A stretch of 64,000 nucleotides of DNA from Pseudeuparius sepicola (taxonomy: Eukaryota > Arthropoda > Insecta > Coleoptera > Anthribidae). Within the stretch, counting starts at the first letter, position 1. Each line of letters begins with the position of its first letter. The DNA lies in assembly GCA_963920635.1 (NCBI GenBank), contig OY987303.1:19012175-19076174 (forward strand). The letters run 5' to 3'. The translations under genes were made by a program, and so were the position numbers. Under the pieces are notes generated by a model. That model did no database searches, was not told the origin of the DNA, and saw only the letters and a program-made list of their open reading frames with translations. Positions 62,532 through 64,000 of the stretch are shown in pieces.

Positions 62532-63379
62532 ATGTTTTCACTGCTTCCCAAGCAAAGGATTGCATCCAGCTGCATTAAAATAATCCCAAGATTCAGCAGT
62601 CAAGTTGCTATAACCGAGAAGACACAAGAGACAGTAAAACAAGACAACCTACGAAAACAAATTTTGGACTACAGACATGTTTATCCTGAGTTTTTGCCAG
62701 ATCCTAAGGTGGAATTTAGGAATCCTATCAGGGAAAAGCTTGAACGATGCGACATGATTGCCCGGAGGACACAAATTGATATTCCAGAGTTTTACGTTGG
62801 TAGGTAGTTAGAAGTCGTGTAAAGTTGATCCTAATTGAAATTTGTAGGGTCTATTTTGGCTGTAACATCTTCGGATCCTCATACGCCTGGCAAAACTCAC
62901 CGTTTTGTTGGGATTTGTATTAAAAGAAGTGGCTGTGGTTTGAGAGCAAGTTTTATTTTACGTAACGTTATAGATCATCAGGTAACTGGATAATTTATCG
63001 ATAATTTGTTGAATGTTATTAAAAAAATCGTTTTCAGGGTGTGGAAATTATGTACGAAATGTATGATCCCACTCTACACAAAGTTGAAGTATTAAAATTA
63101 GAAAAGCGATTAGATGATGAATTATTGTACCTTAGAGATGCTCTTCCCGAATATAGCACTTTTAAGCTTGATATGGAACCTGAAATTTCATCAGAAGGTA
63201 CACCTGTCCCGATAAACCCAATCAAGGTAAAACTTAAACCTAGACCTTGGTTAGAGAGGTGGGAACGACGCAATTTGAAAGGAGTGCAAGATCTGGAACT
63301 GCCAGAACGGTTTTACAAGAGAGCAGAAGCTGTTTCCACTCCATGGGAAAAATATGATCTTATGAAAGAGTACATGTAA
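62532..63379 (+). CDS. mRpL19: Mitochondrial ribosomal protein L19 (bL19m)
   Basis: Three exons, 62532-62799, 62848-62981 and 63038-63379, join to 247 residues with short GT-AG introns of 48 and 56 bases. The N-terminus [20 protein letters not shown] is an import signal. Conserved family pieces follow: [65 protein letters not shown], and [13 protein letters not shown]. These make the SH3-like bL19 core that sits at the mitoribosomal subunit interface, followed by the metazoan C-terminal extension ([16 protein letters not shown]). The start at 62532 is the first ATG of the frame. The three open parts occupy different frames in the genome and are joined only by splicing. Confidence 0.93.
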
Positions 63380-63628
63380 GAAAAACTAAACCTCTGATAC
63401 ACAATTCAGAAAATGTCTTAGGGACGCTCTTCCGAAAGCTTTTACTGCGCTATCTTTGTTTGCCTAACATAGACCAATAGTGTTTAGCTCTCATGTCGGG
63501 TGGTGACAGCTCAAACACAGTATTTCGCATAACAACTCTAAAAGTAATAAATTTTCACTATCGTTTTTATAGACATCAGAAGAGTTAGTTCACATCAGGG
63601 CTGGTTTTATATTTTTGCAATAAATATA
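63380..63628. other. 3' flank of mRpL19
   Basis: Likely 3' UTR and spacer. An AATAAA near 63619 is next to the following MITE, so a nearer signal may be used. No other feature. Confidence 0.35.
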
Positions 63629-63979
63629 CAGGGTGTTTCAAAATTCAGTATAAAGATTCTAAGGGTGTATTTTTGAGGCAAAAATAAGACTTTTTTCCCT
63701 ATAAACATTGTAAGTTGCGCGAAAAAATCGAATATTTTGAACTGTGCCTACATTTATTTATCAAATCCCCTGAAAATTTGCAAACCCATTTCTTTAGGCG
63801 CTCTATTCATTTTTTGCCTCATAAATGACGTAAACCCAATTTTGGGTGGGATTTAGGGGGGTCTATACTTTTTTTAGCTTGGAGGGGGTGCATTTTAGGA
63901 CACATGTTTATAGGAAAAGTCTTATTTTGCCTCAAAAATACGCCCTTAAAATCTTTGTACTGAATTTTGAAACACCCTG
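63629..63979. mobile_element. 351-bp MITE, TA target duplication
   Basis: Ends CAGGGTGTTTCAAAATTCAG and, inverted, CTGAATTTTGAAACACCCTG (right end reads GAATTTTGAAACACCCTG), TA on both sides. The match extends through TTTGAGGCAAAAATAAGACTT, so arms are about 90 bases. No coding capacity. Confidence 0.8.
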
Positions 63980-64000
63980 TAAATGCGATTAGCCAGACAT

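Overview
The window is animal nuclear DNA, almost certainly from an insect. It is AT-rich, genes have short exons with GTAAGT-type donors, and all eight recognised genes are metazoan. The M6 proteolipid protein and the BEL/Pao, LINE, mariner, hAT-like and PIF/Harbinger elements also fit. A beetle-like holometabolous insect is my guess; nothing here fixes the order.

Genes left to right: YIPF1/2-type Golgi protein (+, 5' end outside the window, to 700); LAMTOR1 (-, 1978-2850, 5 exons); Integrator subunit 6 (+, 8114-16087, 11 exons); M6 (-, 19461-25945, 5 exons); mitochondrial ribosomal protein L48 (+, 29542-30167, 3 exons); a myotubularin of the MTMR6/7/8 class ending in a FYVE-type finger (-, 30687-33702, 10 exons); LRPPRC/bicoid stability factor (-, 36202-59980, 5 exons with one 18.3 kb intron); mitochondrial ribosomal protein L19 (+, 62532-63379, 3 exons). 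Exon joins were worked out by hand from splice sites, reading phase and family knowledge. All are household genes of Golgi traffic, lysosomal mTORC1 signalling, snRNA processing, membrane structure, endosomal phosphoinositides and mitochondrial RNA/translation. I see no sign that they form one system.

Most other DNA is transposon-derived. The main nests are: 3.1-7.4 kb, where different hAT-like miniature elements sit one after another on repeated copies of the same 8-bp target; the 4.5 kb third intron of IntS6, built around a long inverted repeat; the 5.4 kb intron of M6, with a near-perfect 864-bp hairpin and a dead LINE; and the 18 kb intron of LRPPRC. That last intron holds a mariner-type transposon with an uninterrupted transposase and about 370-bp terminal repeats inside another inverted-repeat element. 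It also holds a young but broken BEL/Pao element inside an older repeat, a PIF/Harbinger derivative and a LINE fragment.

Three broken THAP-domain starts (29.1, 34.2 and 61.4 kb) each lie upstream of, and divergent from, a cellular gene. The observations most worth following are the repeated use of one target site by different elements, the THAP/promoter association, the open-frame GC-AG intron in IntS6 and the FYVE finger on an MTMR6-type myotubularin.
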